Source: Seriola aureovittata (Eukaryota > Chordata > Actinopteri > Carangiformes > Carangidae). From it: 64,000 nucleotides of DNA. Below are positions 25,001 through 38,489 of the stretch, in pieces. Location of the stretch: the NCBI RefSeq assembly GCF_021018895.1, contig NC_079369.1:7881694-7945693 (forward strand), in the 5' to 3' direction. Position numbers and translations under genes: made by a program. The notes below the pieces were generated by a model. It did no database searches and was not told the DNA's origin. It was given only the letters and a program-made list of their open reading frames with translations. Within the stretch, counting starts at the first letter, position 1. Every line of letters starts with the position of its first letter.

Positions 25001-28000
25001 TGCGGTGATGTAGGTATCCAGGTCCGCCAGAGAAAATGTATCAGTATGCAGCCCATGCCTCTCCTGTTGGTGCCAGCGTGCCAAGGGCACCATACAGAGA
25101 GGAGGGAGTGCTCCAACCCTCCATGTACAGGTGAGAAGATTTACTAGCACCTAATTTATAGCAGTATTCTAAGTTATGCGATGCAGTGGGATAACATATG
25201 AAACAACAGGCAGTTTACCCTCCTTCAAACGTATAGGACAAATCTTCAAACTGAACTGATTACACTGAGTCACCATAGTCCCATTGTATACACAGCCCTG
25301 GTTTCTTCTTCACTAAAAGACTGTAAAACAACAAAAACAAGTCACAGAAATAAAGGTGACAGCTCAAATAGTTAGCTTCTGAGCGATTAACCTCATAAAA
25401 GGAGCTTGTATTGGCCTAGATTTGCATTGACCTGAACGTAATAGCTTGGACTAGCACAAGACTGAATAAACTACTGAGCTGAAGACCAGATTCAGATCAG
25501 AATCAGCGCCGAATGTAAAGATGGTGATTCATTCACTTACTGAGCAAGTGATTAATAATTACCACCTTTAATGTTGAACTCCTCAATGGTCACTTACAGG
25601 TCATGGCTCTGCACTTGACCCTGACCTCTGACCTCCCTTGTGAAGGGAAGTGAGAGAGGTGAATATATCATATTTCTTTATAAAGCTACATACAACAAAT
25701 CTATTACACTGATGCATAAATGACATCCTTTTGAGTGAAATGTATAAAATGTAATGTATAAAATGCAGAAATGAATTTAAACTGGAATCAGTTGTTGATG
25801 AGCTTGTTCTATCAAAAACTCTAATCTTGGTATTGATTCTGACAAAATGTGTATGTGCCCCTTTCTGCTTTGTTTTCAGGCAGCATCCTCCAGAGCAAAC
25901 TTTCTTCTGCTAGAAATAACTTTGTAACCATTACTTCAAGTGTTCTTGATTGAGCTACTTGTAATCAACAGTCTTTTGATTGCAGCTATTTAATCATCTT
26001 TGTTTAAAAACAAAAAAAGTTTTTATCTATAATTGAGTCATTTAATAACTTGTTAATTTTCTTCTGTACAAGGGAGCCCGTGCATCAGAAACTTAACAAC
26101 CCCCGTTAGACCACTCTGTATAAAGTTTGAATGATTTAAATTATGAAGAGATTGGTCACAGGTTTTACAGAAAGTACTAATATGAATTATTATTATTATT
26201 ATTATCAAACTCACATTATTCCTGGGTCTCTGTGTGATCAGCCCAGTGGAGTCCGTGGGGTCGTTGGGGGACGTGCTCAGTGACCTGTGGTGGAGGTCGC
26301 AGGACTAGGAGGAGAACCTGTGTGAGGACCTCAGTGACAGTGCAGTGTACCGGACGCCCTGTTGAAATACAGAAATGTGGGAAGAGTCCATGCCCAGGTA
26401 TCATAAAGTGTATTATGCAAACGTCTTTCTTTATACTGACGTCTTTATCAGTCCATTCTCACATGTGTGTGCCTTTCTCCCAACAGCAAAATGTCAGCTC
26501 ATGTGTACCGAGGGTCGACCCAGTGAGGACTGCAGCCGCTGCGTGTGTGATGGCCATGTGCTGCACGGAGAAGTCTACAGTTTGACTGGTGTCCCTGTGG
26601 CAGGAGCATGGGTGGCACTAGCCAGCCAGCCCAAGGTCATCCGTGCCCGTACAGATGCCAAAGGTCAGTTCAAGCTTACAGGAGTCTGCTCCTCCAGGAC
26701 GACCTTGATCACCATCAGGAAGGACAAGTTTGCCCCAATCTCTGTCTCCACCTCCAGCAACACCACAGGGTTGTCCTGGGCACGGGCCGTCCTCAAATCA
26801 GCTGGTGAGTGCCGATAAGTAAAAGTGCAGTTATTAAATATTGTTGAGGAGCTATTAGTGAGAAGAACTGAAATCCAGATTGTCATTATTATCATTCAGC
26901 AGAGCCAGTAAACCATATTCTCAGACCGTAGAAAACAGAACATTGAAAAAACTTCGAACAGTAAACATTCTGGCTCTATTGTAAGACTTTACACAGGCTG
27001 GAGCACTTACTTATTTAGTTGCATGGAACCAAAATAAAAATAGACCTTTGCTGCTTTTGAAATCATTTTTCAGATGCACAGAATCTAATGTGAGAATTAA
27101 AACATTACACTTTATGTTTTACGAGGTCTCAGCACTACAGAGTGAGGTCCTGAGGGTTTGCTCCTTTCTGCTTTCCACAGAAAAGCCATATATTGTGAAG
27201 CACCCAGAGGACAAAGTGCGATATGAGGGAGGACGGGTGCTGTTTTGCTGCAAGGCAACGGGATCACCAGTACCTGACAAATACTATTGGTGAGATGAAT
27301 ACCAGCATTGGCGTGTTATTAATCACAGTATAACACGCAGAAATAGCTAGAAACTGAGAGGTTACTTTTCCATATGGTGGGATATATATGTGGAAACTCC
27401 CAGAAATCAATTCTCCCTTATTCAGATACTTATGGAGGCAGATTTATTTTATTATTAAGGCTGTTTCTTGAAACTCCTGAAAAAATAGCTGTTTCTTTTA
27501 GCTGCTAAGTGGAAAGCACTGCTTAATATGGCTGGAAATTACACTCATGAGAGCAGTGAAAGTGAGCCAAAACAGTGAAGTTTCTGGCTGTAATACCAAA
27601 ACAATGATTCGAAAGACGTTATATTTACACTATAATTACTCTGTAAAGCTGAGGGGAACTGTGGGTGATAATTCTGTGGATTCAGCACTACAAGCAACAC
27701 CTTTCACATTACATGTAGTCATTTGATCCACTGGTATTATAAATTACTGATTAGAACAGCTCAAAACTATTAGAACAAATCAGATAAATGTATTTTTAAA
27801 TACAATGGTTCTATCAAAGCTTGTTGCACATTGTTATACATCTCTACGCGCATTCAACAAAAATTAAAAGAAGTCTTTTGTAAAATTCAGGAAGAAAAAT
27901 TAATTTCTTCATTTTTGTTGCTATTTTTCAAGGTACCACAACGGGACTCTGCTGGACAGGAAGGTGTACAAGTATGAAGAGGACCTTGTCCTGCGGGACC

Positions 28001-29630
28001 TGAAGATGGAACAGTCAGGACAGTATTACTGCAAAACCAGCAGCCCCGCAGGCAGCATCAAGTCGTCTCCAGCCTTACTCACTGTGATTGGTATGTATAA
28101 TCTAGCACTTCTAACTGAGAAAGTATGTGAACACAAGTGTGGCTTCCACCATCACATAAACCCAGTCATACAGTTAAAGATGCAATGTGCAGGACAGGAC
28201 TGACCACATTAATCTGCTGGTTTGGAAGCAGCTGTACAGTATACTCATACCAAAATCAAATTCAAAAAGTCAAAAAGATACAAAAACTTCTACTATTAAA
28301 TGTCACAGTGACGTAATATAAACAGTAATTCATCATCATCAGCCATGAGAGAAAATAATTTACTATGATGATAGCAAGCAGCGCACAGGGATTACAGCCT
28401 AGGATGGCTGCTACCCCAGTGCATTTGACAGTGACGTATTTAGTCAAAGTTATACACAGATTCAAGTAAAAACCACTGACAAAAAGCAAACAACCGCAAC
28501 TCATTTCACTGTATAAAGAACAGCTGTCTTGGAAATTGGATACACACTTTAAGAGAAATTTCAGCACCAAGCTCCAACTAAGTCATCCACGAACCATGTC
28601 CATGCATTAAGAGGATTCAAACAAAACCACAGTGTCCTACAACTGAAGGAGAGAGAACAGTCAGTTAACAGGCTGTTAACTGTCACTGGAAAAAAAAAAA
28701 CATTACATGTAAAGAAAATTGGAAAATAAAAGTATCAGAGTTCACACAATCTGGTTGCGCTTAGAAGAGTATTTAAAAAAAAAAAAGAAAAAAAGTTTAC
28801 ATTGTGAAGCTATAGGTTTCTAAACAGGGTTTCTTTATAGTGTGAGATAGCTCTGGACACCATAAAACCTCAGACCCAGTTCTCCAGAACACCCAGTGTT
28901 GAAGTGAAATCCGAGATTGTCCATAAAAGCTGCTTCTTTTCTCTCTGAGTCAGACAAATATGCGTTTCCACATCCATGTGGAGGAGTTACACATTGATTA
29001 TATCCTCCAGGTGCTTGTTAGCAAAGACACCGATTAACTAATGGGGTTTTCATGGAAGTGTGCTAAAGCAATCGATCAAAGGCCGCAGACAAGTTCCTGC
29101 ACTCCGAAAGTCATTATGGCAGGAGACGCTGTTTGTGTGCAGGACAACAACTGTGTCTCAAAGCAGGATTACAAACATGCCTTACTCCCTCACCCCAGAT
29201 ACACTTTTTTTCACATTTTACATTAAGCAGAAGTTTAATTTGGTTTCCCATAAAATGTGTTAACCACAGTTCATTTAGGTGAATAAAAGTCATATAATTT
29301 ATTATCGAAGGAAACTCAAAGTTTTTGGTAAAGCCATCAGTAGTACAGTAATGATATTTCATAGGCATCACACTACTCCATGTGTCTGCAATTATCGACT
29401 TACTTGGGAGATGGCGAGCTTAACAAGAATACTTGACTATAAGCTCAACCATGATATCATGCACACGAATTATTCTGCCAATGTCTGGGTGAACAATCAT
29501 TCTTTCTTTCCAGCTCCCATCTGGATGGTTGGTAAATAAATGTTCTCTTCAACTTCATGTCTAATTACCCTTTCGTGCATATTTCACCATCCAACTTGGC
29601 CACTCCTAGGTACTTTCAGGCCATGCAGAC

Positions 29631-29699
<69 letters not shown>

Positions 29700-32424
29700 A
29701 AATACATTATACGTGTGTGTGTCCATGTATGAAAAATGAAAGGCAGAATATATTTAAATGTTCCAATTGCAAGGTCCAATTTATTTGGCATTCACTACTA
29801 TTCCACTCATGCATTGTTAAACGATTACCCAGTACCTGACAATTAAAATCTTAATAGATTTCGCATGCAGGTATCTCAGAGAAAATGGAACTTAAATAGC
29901 TATGTGTTCATGTCTGTTTTATTTCTAAACCCAATCAGATGGTAAAATAATTTTTTATTTGTGTATTATTGACATCAGCTTAATGTCATTTATCGTCTCA
30001 TTCACAGCAAAAGGAACACCAGCATGCAATTCAACACCTGAGACGCACCTCATCAGACTGCCGATGGATTGCTTTCAACCCGGGACTAACTCCAAGTTCT
30101 ACAATGCTGGACGCTGCCCTCACAACAAATGTGCTGGCTCCCTAGACTTTGATACACGCTGCAGAGATGGAGCTGGATTCTGCTGCGGGGTTGAAAATAT
30201 GGAAAGTCGAATCATTGACTGTGGGAGCTACAGCCTCCCTATCCGGGCTGTGACACAGTGCAGCTGTCAGAAGTGTGTGCAGCCGACTGTGCTTGTTCGT
30301 GGCAGAGTGGTCACAGCTGACAATGATGAGCCTCTGCGTTTTGGGCACATCTATATCGGTAAAGAGAGGGTGGGCACCACTGGTTACCAAGGAGGCTTCA
30401 CATTACAAATTACTCCTGATACACAGAGATTAGTGGTAAATTTTGTTGACCCCAATCAGAAGTTTCTTGACACTCCTAAGGTGTTCATCTTCGACAAGAA
30501 AGGTGGATCCATCTACCATGATGTGAAGGTGATGAGAAAGCAGACACCGATTGATATCAATGCAGGAGAGACCAACTCTATTAACCTTGGAGAAATTAAA
30601 GGGGAGGACCCCATAGGGCAGCTGGTTATTCCTCCCAATTCCTTCCATAAGGAAAATGGAGAAATCTATGAGGGGACTGTAAAAGCCAGCGTCACATTCA
30701 TTGACCCTAGAAATATCACCACAGCTGCTGCGGCACCCGGTGATCTCAACTTTGTGGATGATGAAGGTGACATGCTCCCTTTGAGGACCTATGGCATGTT
30801 TTCTGTAGACTTCAGAGATGAGGCCAACAAGGAAGTACTTGGAGCTGGAGCAGTTCAAGTCCTTCTTGACACACAGCATGTCAAAATGCAAGAGCATATT
30901 CCCAAAATGAAACTCTGGTCTTTAAACCCAGACACAGGAGTCTGGGAGGAGGAGAGTGACTTTTCATACACCACAACAACTAGTGGAGGTCATGGGCGGA
31001 GCAAACGAGAGGAGCGTACATTCCTCATAGGCAACATGGAGATCCGAGAACGTCGACTCTTTAACTTAGATGTTCCTGAAAACAGACGCTGCTATGTCAA
31101 AGTTCGGGCCTACATGAGTGATAAGTTCCTTGTGAACGAACAGCTGGAAGGTGTTGTGATCAGCTTGATAAACTTGGAGCCTAAGCCCGGATATTCATCT
31201 AATCCTAGGGCATGGGGACGATTCGACAGTGTCATAACTGGACCCAATGGGGCCTGTTTACCAGCTTTCTGTGACACACAGAGGCCCGATGCTTACACAG
31301 CTTATGTCACTGCAATGATGGGTGGGGAAGAACTCGAGGCGGCTCCTTCCTCTCCAAAGATGAATCCAAATATCATTGGAGTGTCTCAGCCATATCTGGA
31401 TAAAATAGACTACCAACGTTCAGACCATGAGGATCCAGCTTTGAAGAAAACAGCCTTCAGAATCAACTTGGCAAAGCCAAACCAAAACAATTTCGATGAG
31501 ACCAATGGGCCAATATATCCCTATCAGAATTTAATAGCATGTGAAAATGCCCCTGTCGATGCAAATCATTTCAGATTCTTCAGAGTGGAAAAGGACAAGT
31601 ACGAATACAATGTTGTTCCCTTTGAGGAAAATGATTTGACAACCTGGACAGGAGACTACCTCTCCTGGTGGCCTAATCCCCAGGAGTTCAGAGCATGCTT
31701 CATCAAAGTTAAGATCCATGGACCGAAGGAAGTGATGATCAGGTCAAGGAATCTGGGAGGGACACACAGAGAAACAAAAGGTAAACTTTACGGCATTAGA
31801 GACATTCGCAGTACCCGGGACATGCGAGAGGCCAACACCTCGGCGGCTTGTGTGGAGTTCAAATGCAGCGGCATGTTGTTTGATCAAGCTGAGGTGGACA
31901 GATCCCTCATATCAGTCCTTCCACAGGGGAACTGTCGTAAGGTTGGCACCAACAGCCTCCTACAAGAGTATCTCATCAAACATCCACCAGTTGCTCAAAA
32001 CAATGAGTCCCATGCATTCAGTATGCTAGCTCCTTTTGATCCTTTGGGACACAACTATGGCATCTACACAGTCACAGACCAGAATCCCAGGGTGGCCAAG
32101 GAGATTGCCATTGGGCGCTGCTTTGATGGTACCTCAGATGGTTTCTCCAGGGAGATGAAGTCAGACTCTGGGGTAGCATTGACCTTCAGCTGTCCTGAGA
32201 GGAAAATTAACAGGGAAAGCCTCTTCCAGCGCCTGCAGACCAATCCAGGTCAGACACTGTCTCAGATGGCGAGGGACATGAGGGAGTTGGAGGGTGTACA
32301 GGTGCGGAGATCATCCACCCAGGTGGTGGCCTATCCTTCAGAGCAGCAGGGCAGGACCCAGAGTCGCAGAGTCACCTCTACAACCAGAAGGAGAATGTCC
32401 ATGCGCACACAGCAGCGACAATAG
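14832..32424 (+). CDS. cilp2: Cartilage intermediate layer protein 2
   Basis: Nine coding exons join in frame to 1250 codons: 14832-14895, 22324-22401, 24409-24678, 24948-25130, 26242-26397, 26487-26804, 27181-27289, 27933-28090 and 30008-32424 (TAG). All introns are GT-AG, and exons 2-6 are symmetric phase 1. Domains in order are: signal peptide (residues 1-21, hydrophobic LLLSFLASVALG); the WxxW domain with TEWTSWFNIDHPGG (48-137); TSP1 repeat 1 (SDWSEWGPCS, 138-198); TSP1 repeat 2 (SPWGRWGTCSVTCGGG, 199-250); a Cys-rich plus carboxypeptidase-regulatory-like segment (251-356); an Ig C2 domain (EKPYIVKHPE to YYCKT, 357-445); then a large CILP-specific region. A furin site RSKR ends at residue 779, where CILP precursors are cut into two secreted chains. 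The product is a cartilage matrix glycoprotein; the CILP paralogue restrains TGF-beta and IGF1 signalling. CILP2 is preferred over CILP for its WTSWFN and EKPY motifs, CILP2-like C-terminus and yjefn3 neighbour. Mammalian CILP2 is about 1156 residues with one TSP1 repeat; the extra repeat explains much of the difference. Confidence 0.96.
15260..15350. repeat. (GT)n microsatellite
   Basis: About 90 bp of GT dinucleotides with a single TA interruption, inside cilp2 intron 1. Confidence 0.97.
18532..19235. mobile_element. 0.7-kb element with long terminal inverted repeats
   Basis: Near the left end, aagtgacaaagccct (18548-18562) is exactly inverted at 19205-19219 (agggctttgtcactt). The match continues imperfectly outward: acatatggtta on the left against acatatgttta in the inverted right end. 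It also continues inward for about 15 more bases. The arms are about 45 bp in total. No transposase frame lies between them, so this is a non-autonomous DNA transposon (MITE type). It sits in cilp2 intron 1. Confidence 0.75.
20751..20822. repeat. (CA)n microsatellite
   Basis: About 72 bp of CA repeats with one interruption, in cilp2 intron 1. Confidence 0.97.
21112..21145. repeat. (GT)n microsatellite
   Basis: About 34 bp of GT dinucleotides in cilp2 intron 1, just upstream of a fish GGGGACC-type repeat fragment. Confidence 0.93.
21270..21350. repeat. Fragment of a fish interspersed repeat (GGGGACCAAAA type)
   Basis: The motif atggggtccaaaaaatgggg and then gtggggaccaaaataac, next to GT-rich sequence and a gggttagaattaag tail, resembles a repeat commonly seen in fish introns. 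Family name not established. Confidence 0.4.
21964..22038. repeat. (CA)n microsatellite with CAGA units
   Basis: A compound CA/CAGA tract of about 75 bp, about 290 bp before cilp2 exon 2. Confidence 0.96.
22422..23396. mobile_element. Decayed interspersed-repeat cluster in cilp2 intron 2
   Basis: Both flanks carry gatttgttcac / gaatcgttcgtgaatgac-type text found in a common fish repeat. Inside lies a T-run at 22978-23000 and, at 23201-23226, an atttcc..gggatcaataaagta tail typical of the 3' ends of fish LINE-type retroposons. No coding frame survives. Exact boundaries are uncertain. Confidence 0.45.
29633..29697. repeat. (GT)n microsatellite
   Basis: About 65 bp of pure GT dinucleotides in the last cilp2 intron, about 310 bp before exon 9. 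Confidence 0.97.
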
Positions 32425-35400
32425 AGGTGGCAAGAGGTAGGATTTGATAAGGTAATTTGATGTATATTTAAATTGACAGTCATATCAGAATGATTTATAT
32501 GTTCTTTCCTTCTCATTTATAGGTATTATGTTGAAACTGATATGACAGCATCAAGACGAGGAAGTAAAAGTTGTCCGTTTGTTGTTGAGTATAAACTCCC
32601 TCTTGACTATGAAAATTGCAAAACTGAAGCAGACAGCAATTCAGCAAAATCATTGTGTGATTGATTATATTCATTAGTCTTATACTTGACGAGATTAGTA
32701 CATGCAGCATTTGTCTATATGTGACTGGCACTTATTTAATTGGCTTTGGTCTAATTTTAGAAATGAATAGACTAAATTGACAGTGGAGAATGTAACTTTT
32801 ATACGTTTATAGGTCTAATTTGTGGCATTCCACTTTCCCCATTGTGGGTGTTTTTGCTGATGTCACTCAATACTTGGGTTAAAATCAAACCTTCAAAAAT
32901 TTTAAACTACTTAGCCAGGCCCCAAACACTTCATAATTGGTCATTGCTTTCCACTGAACTCATACTTGATCAGAGTGAAGAAAACATGAGGTCCTGTTGT
33001 CTGCAGCAGACACTGAGTCCTTTTTCTACAAACTGGGAAACTCTCTCCACCAATGGGAGGCACATTCGAAAGAGACAGTGGGGTGAGGCATGCCACCCTG
33101 GGAACAGAGGATGTTTTCAGCCATGCTTCTCAATATTTTTCATTCGCATGCGACATTGCCAACTGTGATTCAGCCAAATGTCCCTCCACACCTACTAGAA
33201 TGTGAAAGACCAAGGCCTTCGCCAAGACAAGCATGGATCTCACTAGTAGCAGGAAGTATAAATCGGGATAATTAATTTCAAGGTATGACATAATGTCCCT
33301 TTGTCCTCTGCACATTCCAAATTAGCACATCACCAAACAAAATATTACTCAAAGCGATATATTACCCAATATTTCATTTACTCAAAAACTGTAACAGTGG
33401 CTCATTCAAGGTCTAAATGGATATTGTTTTTGTTGTTGGGTAATGTGTTTGTGAGCTGCCTTTATATCATGATGTGCAATAACTATGTAGTATAATTTAA
33501 CTTGAGAATTATTAAAAATCAGCATGTAACAAACAGTGCACAAAAAATGCTGTTGGTGAATGAAACAACAATAACTCATTCAGTAGGTAGTGTGGTTAAG
33601 GTGTTTGTACGAGATCTTGCACAGGACTCATTCCGAGTGATTTTCAGAAAGTAATTTAACTGCTATGTAATCGTTCTTCAACTTTCTGAACTGCGTAGAA
33701 TTTATTAACCTTTTCATGCTTTGCTGCATGACTCAGTTGATTTTACAATTTTATACACCACAGTAATCTTTTCAACTTCAGAGAGCAATCTTGTTAGTGG
33801 GAGTTAAAACTCTCAGCGGAGCCTTCTCCTCATTAACAAAACCCACTGCAGGATTCTTCTACAAGAAAGCGATAATTAAGAAATGCCATACTACTGGCCA
33901 AGTTTCCATAAATCCTGTCACTTTGACAGCATGAGCAACAGTATCAGTAAATGTCAAGTACACACTTTGAAAGATATTGAGACAGATAAATTATTACACT
34001 TACATAAAAGAATATCTGGGTATTTGAACTGAAGTCAGTAATAGGAAGAAACTTCACTCTGTGATAAAAACTCCAAACTTGTTTATCTGAAAAATAGGCT
34101 CTTGCAGACCCATGGGAGAAGCTCTTCAAGCTGAACTAATCCAAAACCAAATAAGGGGGGACGTGGTCCATGGAGAAACTAGGAGAAGCTGAGAAGTAAA
34201 TATAAGCCTGCTGCTAATTAGAAAATAAATTACATGTTCTCTTGAGAACTATTAAAACAGTTTGCCCCTGACTTTCCTAAACAGCTAAACAAGTTAATTT
34301 AAAGTAATCAAGTAATCAACAACATACTGGGCCCAAGAGGATTACAGTCAAACATATTTACCATCAAAATGGCACCCAGCCCACAGTACAGTTAATTCTT
34401 CTAGTTCGATGCATTTAAGCCTGATTACATTTATATTCCCAACAGTTTATCCATGTGCTAAAAGGTGATGTGAAGTTGTGTAAATTCTGCACTTTACACT
34501 TGAACTTGGGCCCGCTTCAAAGAACCGTCTCTTTCCATTTTGTACTATGAGCACTCCAGATAACAGAAAAATATAGTGACAGCCTGTGATAACTTCACTA
34601 TTATCACTGACCTATAATCATAGGCCTGTGGGCCGTGCACAGGCTGAACAGTTCAGATCTCCAGATGAAAACAAACATCTCCCTGCAGCAGATGTAGCAT
34701 CCAACCCTGTAAGAAGGATGATGATTGAATCCAGGTGTGGGAAGAGATAAGTCCTATAAAAATGCAATGGTGTGCGAGGTCAGCTGTGGAGGCCCAACAG
34801 CTGTAGAGCAACTGGAGGAAATGTTAGACCAAAGACATGAAGAGAAAGATGAGCAAGATTATCTAGTGATGGATTTAATCATTTTGGGGTACTGTTTGGT
34901 AAAAGGAAAAAAGGAAGGGAAAATATTAGTGGCTTTTGGCATCACAGTCCATCACTTACAGAATCTCGGGCTTCGAAAGTGGTTGCACATGGAAGAATGC
35001 AGGTTTTCAGGGGAGAATGCTTTGACAGGCGAATTGGCTTTTTTCAAGAGAAGTTATCAGGGGAGTTTGAAGGACAAGGTAACAATAATAGGCTGAGTAA
35101 ACCGTTATGTAAGCCTTTGCATGGGAAAGTAAGCTGGGCTCTCCAAACAGCTTCTTTGTCTTCTGGGGAACTTCAAAGAAGATTAAAGAACCTCTGCAAT
35201 GTTTGGTTTAACGACTTAAGAAAAAGTTTCCAAAGTCTTTAGAATCGGATAAAGGGAGTTTCAGCTGAAAATCCAACAGATAAAAAACAAAGCAGAGATT
35301 CATTTTTAATGGAAAGAAAATATCTCTCTCATTGAACTTCTGTGGGAATAGTAGTAATCAAAACAACCGCTTCATTTTACAGGGAGAAATTCAATGTTAA

Positions 35401-36278
35401 TATCACAAATACAGATTAATGGAGCTTCATGTATTATTTTTTTTTTTTTTTTTACACCTTTAAAGGTCATCATTTTGGGAAATTTGCTTACTTGCCAAGA
35501 GTTAGATGGGCTCTCATTTTTGTAATTTCCAATTATTAAATATGAAGCTACCATCAAGTCGGTTAGCTTGGCTTGGCATAAAGACTGGAAACAGGCTGCT
35601 GGCCTTGGCTTCATATTTGCTGTGCAGACATGAGAGTGCTATCGATCTTCTCACCTAATTCTCGGTCAGAAAGTGAATGAGCAGCTGTTGTTAGGTCTTG
35701 CATGACAATTGGCATTTTCAAGTGAAAATCTTTCTTTTGTAATGATTGAAAATTTAAAAAACAAATCTGAAGTTCATTTCTTTTCAAAACCACTTCATGA
35801 GACGCTGTAACAGAGTTGCAGTGGGTGCATGTAACGCTAACCGGCACTATTTAAATTCAGGGCAGAAAAGCACAGGACTCTCTATCCAAAAGAGACCACA
35901 AACAATTTAACAGTTACTCAAGCATGAAGAGATTCATCCGTTTTCTCCTCTGCACAGTCCAGCTGGTCTCAGGGAGATCATAATTTATTCAGGAGGTCAT
36001 CCTTGAACTTTTCCACCACTTTCTGGGGTATAAGAAGAGAGTTGTATATTTGCCACTGTGCTCCAGTAAAAGAATCTCACACACACACACACACACGCAC
36101 ACGCACACGCACACTCACACTCACACTCACACACACACTCACACTCTTGATAATCCTATCTAAATGCTTAACTATTGCATGGTGATGCCGATCTCTTTGT
36201 TTCTCTCTGAGTTAGGTTTTCATGTGTAAATTGTGTATTTTATGAAATCAACTATAATTGTACGAACAAGAAACTGTA
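32425..36278. other. cilp2 3' flank or long 3' UTR, no other gene seen
   Basis: The cilp2 3' UTR begins here. No AATAAA with a good downstream element was noted close to the stop; the first convincing one is at 36279. The longest open frame (34725-35096 +, 123 codons) has no recognisable domain and no splice support. Confidence 0.45.
36079..36142. repeat. (CA)n / CACG / CACT compound microsatellite
   Basis: About 64 bp of CA repeats changing into cacg and then cact hexamer-like units. Confidence 0.95.
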
Positions 36279-36284
36279 AATAAA
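36279..36284 (+). promoter_or_regulatory. Strong plus-strand polyadenylation signal
   Basis: AATAAA is followed by tgattttgtgtaaac and then a T/GT-rich stretch (ttcctcttgtgtatt), a good poly(A) site layout. No gene ends immediately upstream. It may end a 3.9-kb cilp2 3' UTR or an unseen transcript. Confidence 0.4.
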
Positions 36285-36309
36285 TGATTTTGTGTAAACT
36301 TTTGATTCT

Positions 36310-38489
36310 TATTCCTCTTGTGTATTATGTACGCAACACACACTGAAAAATCATCAAAGTTTAACAGTTTCACATTTCTGAAGATAAGAAAAATTAGTTT
36401 TGGTTTATTCTATTAAATAAGAAATATATGACAATGATGATAACAGAATAATTTAATTTTTGAATTAATTAATGACAGATATACAGACTTGAGCTTTGCA
36501 TAAATCACAATAAACACAGTCTAAAACAAACAAAGCAACTCACAACTAATAGCTGAAATGAATTATGTCACACGTTACAGTGTCTGCAGTCTTTTCAACA
36601 TTTAGACCAGATACATAGTTCACACAAGAAACAAAAAAGGAACAAACAGATTAAAATTAGCTAGTTTAGCTTAACATATGAAAAAAGACATAGGAAACAT
36701 AGAGAAAGCCTGACATGAATGGTGGTTTCATTGGTGTCTTGGGACACTTTCAGGATGTTATGTCAAGATGTAAAAATGTGCAGACCACTCCTCGCTTCTG
36801 CAGAATCCTGAACAATATTTACTTTAACTTTTCTACTGACACAAAATAGCTACATCTCCATTGTGCGCGCCCATTACCCTCCAGGTGATGAGTTACAATG
36901 CACACAGTGTGACCTCTGCAGCACATAACAGACATTTTCAGGCAGAGGAATTATTATTGTAATAAAGTTGCACTACAGGGGACACAGCAGGGAGGAAAAC
37001 GAGTGTATCGAGCCACACTGTCACAGACACCTTCTTGACTGGGCTCTGTGTGTCTGCCCGAAAATGGAGCTGACAGAAAATATAGTGAGTGACTGCTCTC
37101 ACCACTAAGGAATAAAGAAAACACACTTGCATCAGTGCGCACACACATAAAGCTAGAAAAACACATTTTTCCTGGAGTCAATGGTGCATTTCAGGTTGTG
37201 AACCTTCCCCCGGCGCCTTACTAACCATGTCTTTTAAATCCCATTGCGTCAGTAACAGACAAACCTGTCTGTGCACAGGCCAAGAATGGAGAGAAATGCT
37301 GATGGAGACATCTTAGCACCAGAGCTGCCACCAGTCGTAATTGCAGTGCCCTCCATGTGTGTTCTACTTGCTGGAACTGTATTTGGGTTAAAAAACAATC
37401 CAGAAACTCAAATCCTGAACGGGAGTTTCTGTTGCGTGACATCACTGGCATAAGTGTCTAAATTTATCCAAAGGCCACAACTCAGCAAGTGTGACTTCTT
37501 GTCTGTGAATTAAACAGTTTGAGACTAAAGGTAATGCTTGCTGAGGACAGGGAAAACCACCACGAGTAGTAATGAATGTGAGACACTTTAGACTCATTTC
37601 ATGGTTACAAAGTCCTCCACTGAAAATAGTAGGAGCTTTATACTAAAAGTAGACATTTATTACTCATTCCAATACAGTGGCTCTCAGTTTTGGACCTCCG
37701 CATTACACCACATCCTAAAGTGATAATTGGCATTTGCAGGTCTTTTCAGGACATCAAGGTGGCTCTCTTCAGGTTCTACTGCTCTCTCCTTTTATCCATA
37801 TTTTCTATTTCAGTTGTATTCACAAATTAGCAAATTAGCTAGATTAGCATTGCACTTTGCATATATCATAACGATTCCCATGACCTCTAATGAGGCAGTG
37901 AAACACAAAGGCTTCGTTTCATCCCAAAATAGCACTTATGATTTTTGAAATAGATGGACAAATACAAAATATATTCACTATGTAATATTTCTATCAGATG
38001 ATATAACATATATTCTTCTGGATTTCTTAAAATGTAGAAAATGATCAATAGACAAATAACTGTTACACTGCCAATAATCAAATATGCTGGTTGGTTCTAG
38101 AACATCTGCTGAGAAAAGTAAAATGTAGTGTTATTATTTTGCATATTTGCCACTGTTTGGTGTTTTATCAAGGTCTGCAGTGAGCTCACAGCTCTCTATG
38201 CTCAGTGTCTGTGATGAGTCTATACCTGGAGTGCAAGCAAGAAAAACTCTGAAAGACAAAGACAAAGACTTCAATCTTCTTGATATAGTCCTGAGTTCAC
38301 AGCAATCAAAGCAGAAACAGCTCTGAGAAAATGACAGATAAGGTTTAGGAATGTTTCGGATGGCCTGGGCTTTGTGAAACAAGTCTTAAAAATAGTCTGA
38401 GTGACCTCGAAACAGGCAGGAAGCTCCGTAATCAGGCGACCTGGGGTCTTACCAAGGTCTGAAGGATGAAGCGGTTGGACTGAGGTTAT
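36310..38489. other. Region between cilp2 and the Rieske gene; includes the rfesd 3' UTR
   Basis: No coding exon was recognised on either strand. The part next to 38489 should be the 3' UTR of the minus-strand Rieske gene; its poly(A) site could not be fixed. Confidence 0.5.

Noticed and set aside
34725..35096. 123-codon plus-strand open frame downstream of cilp2
   Set aside because: No domain recognised, and no evidence of splicing or a promoter; treated as chance within a possible 3' UTR.
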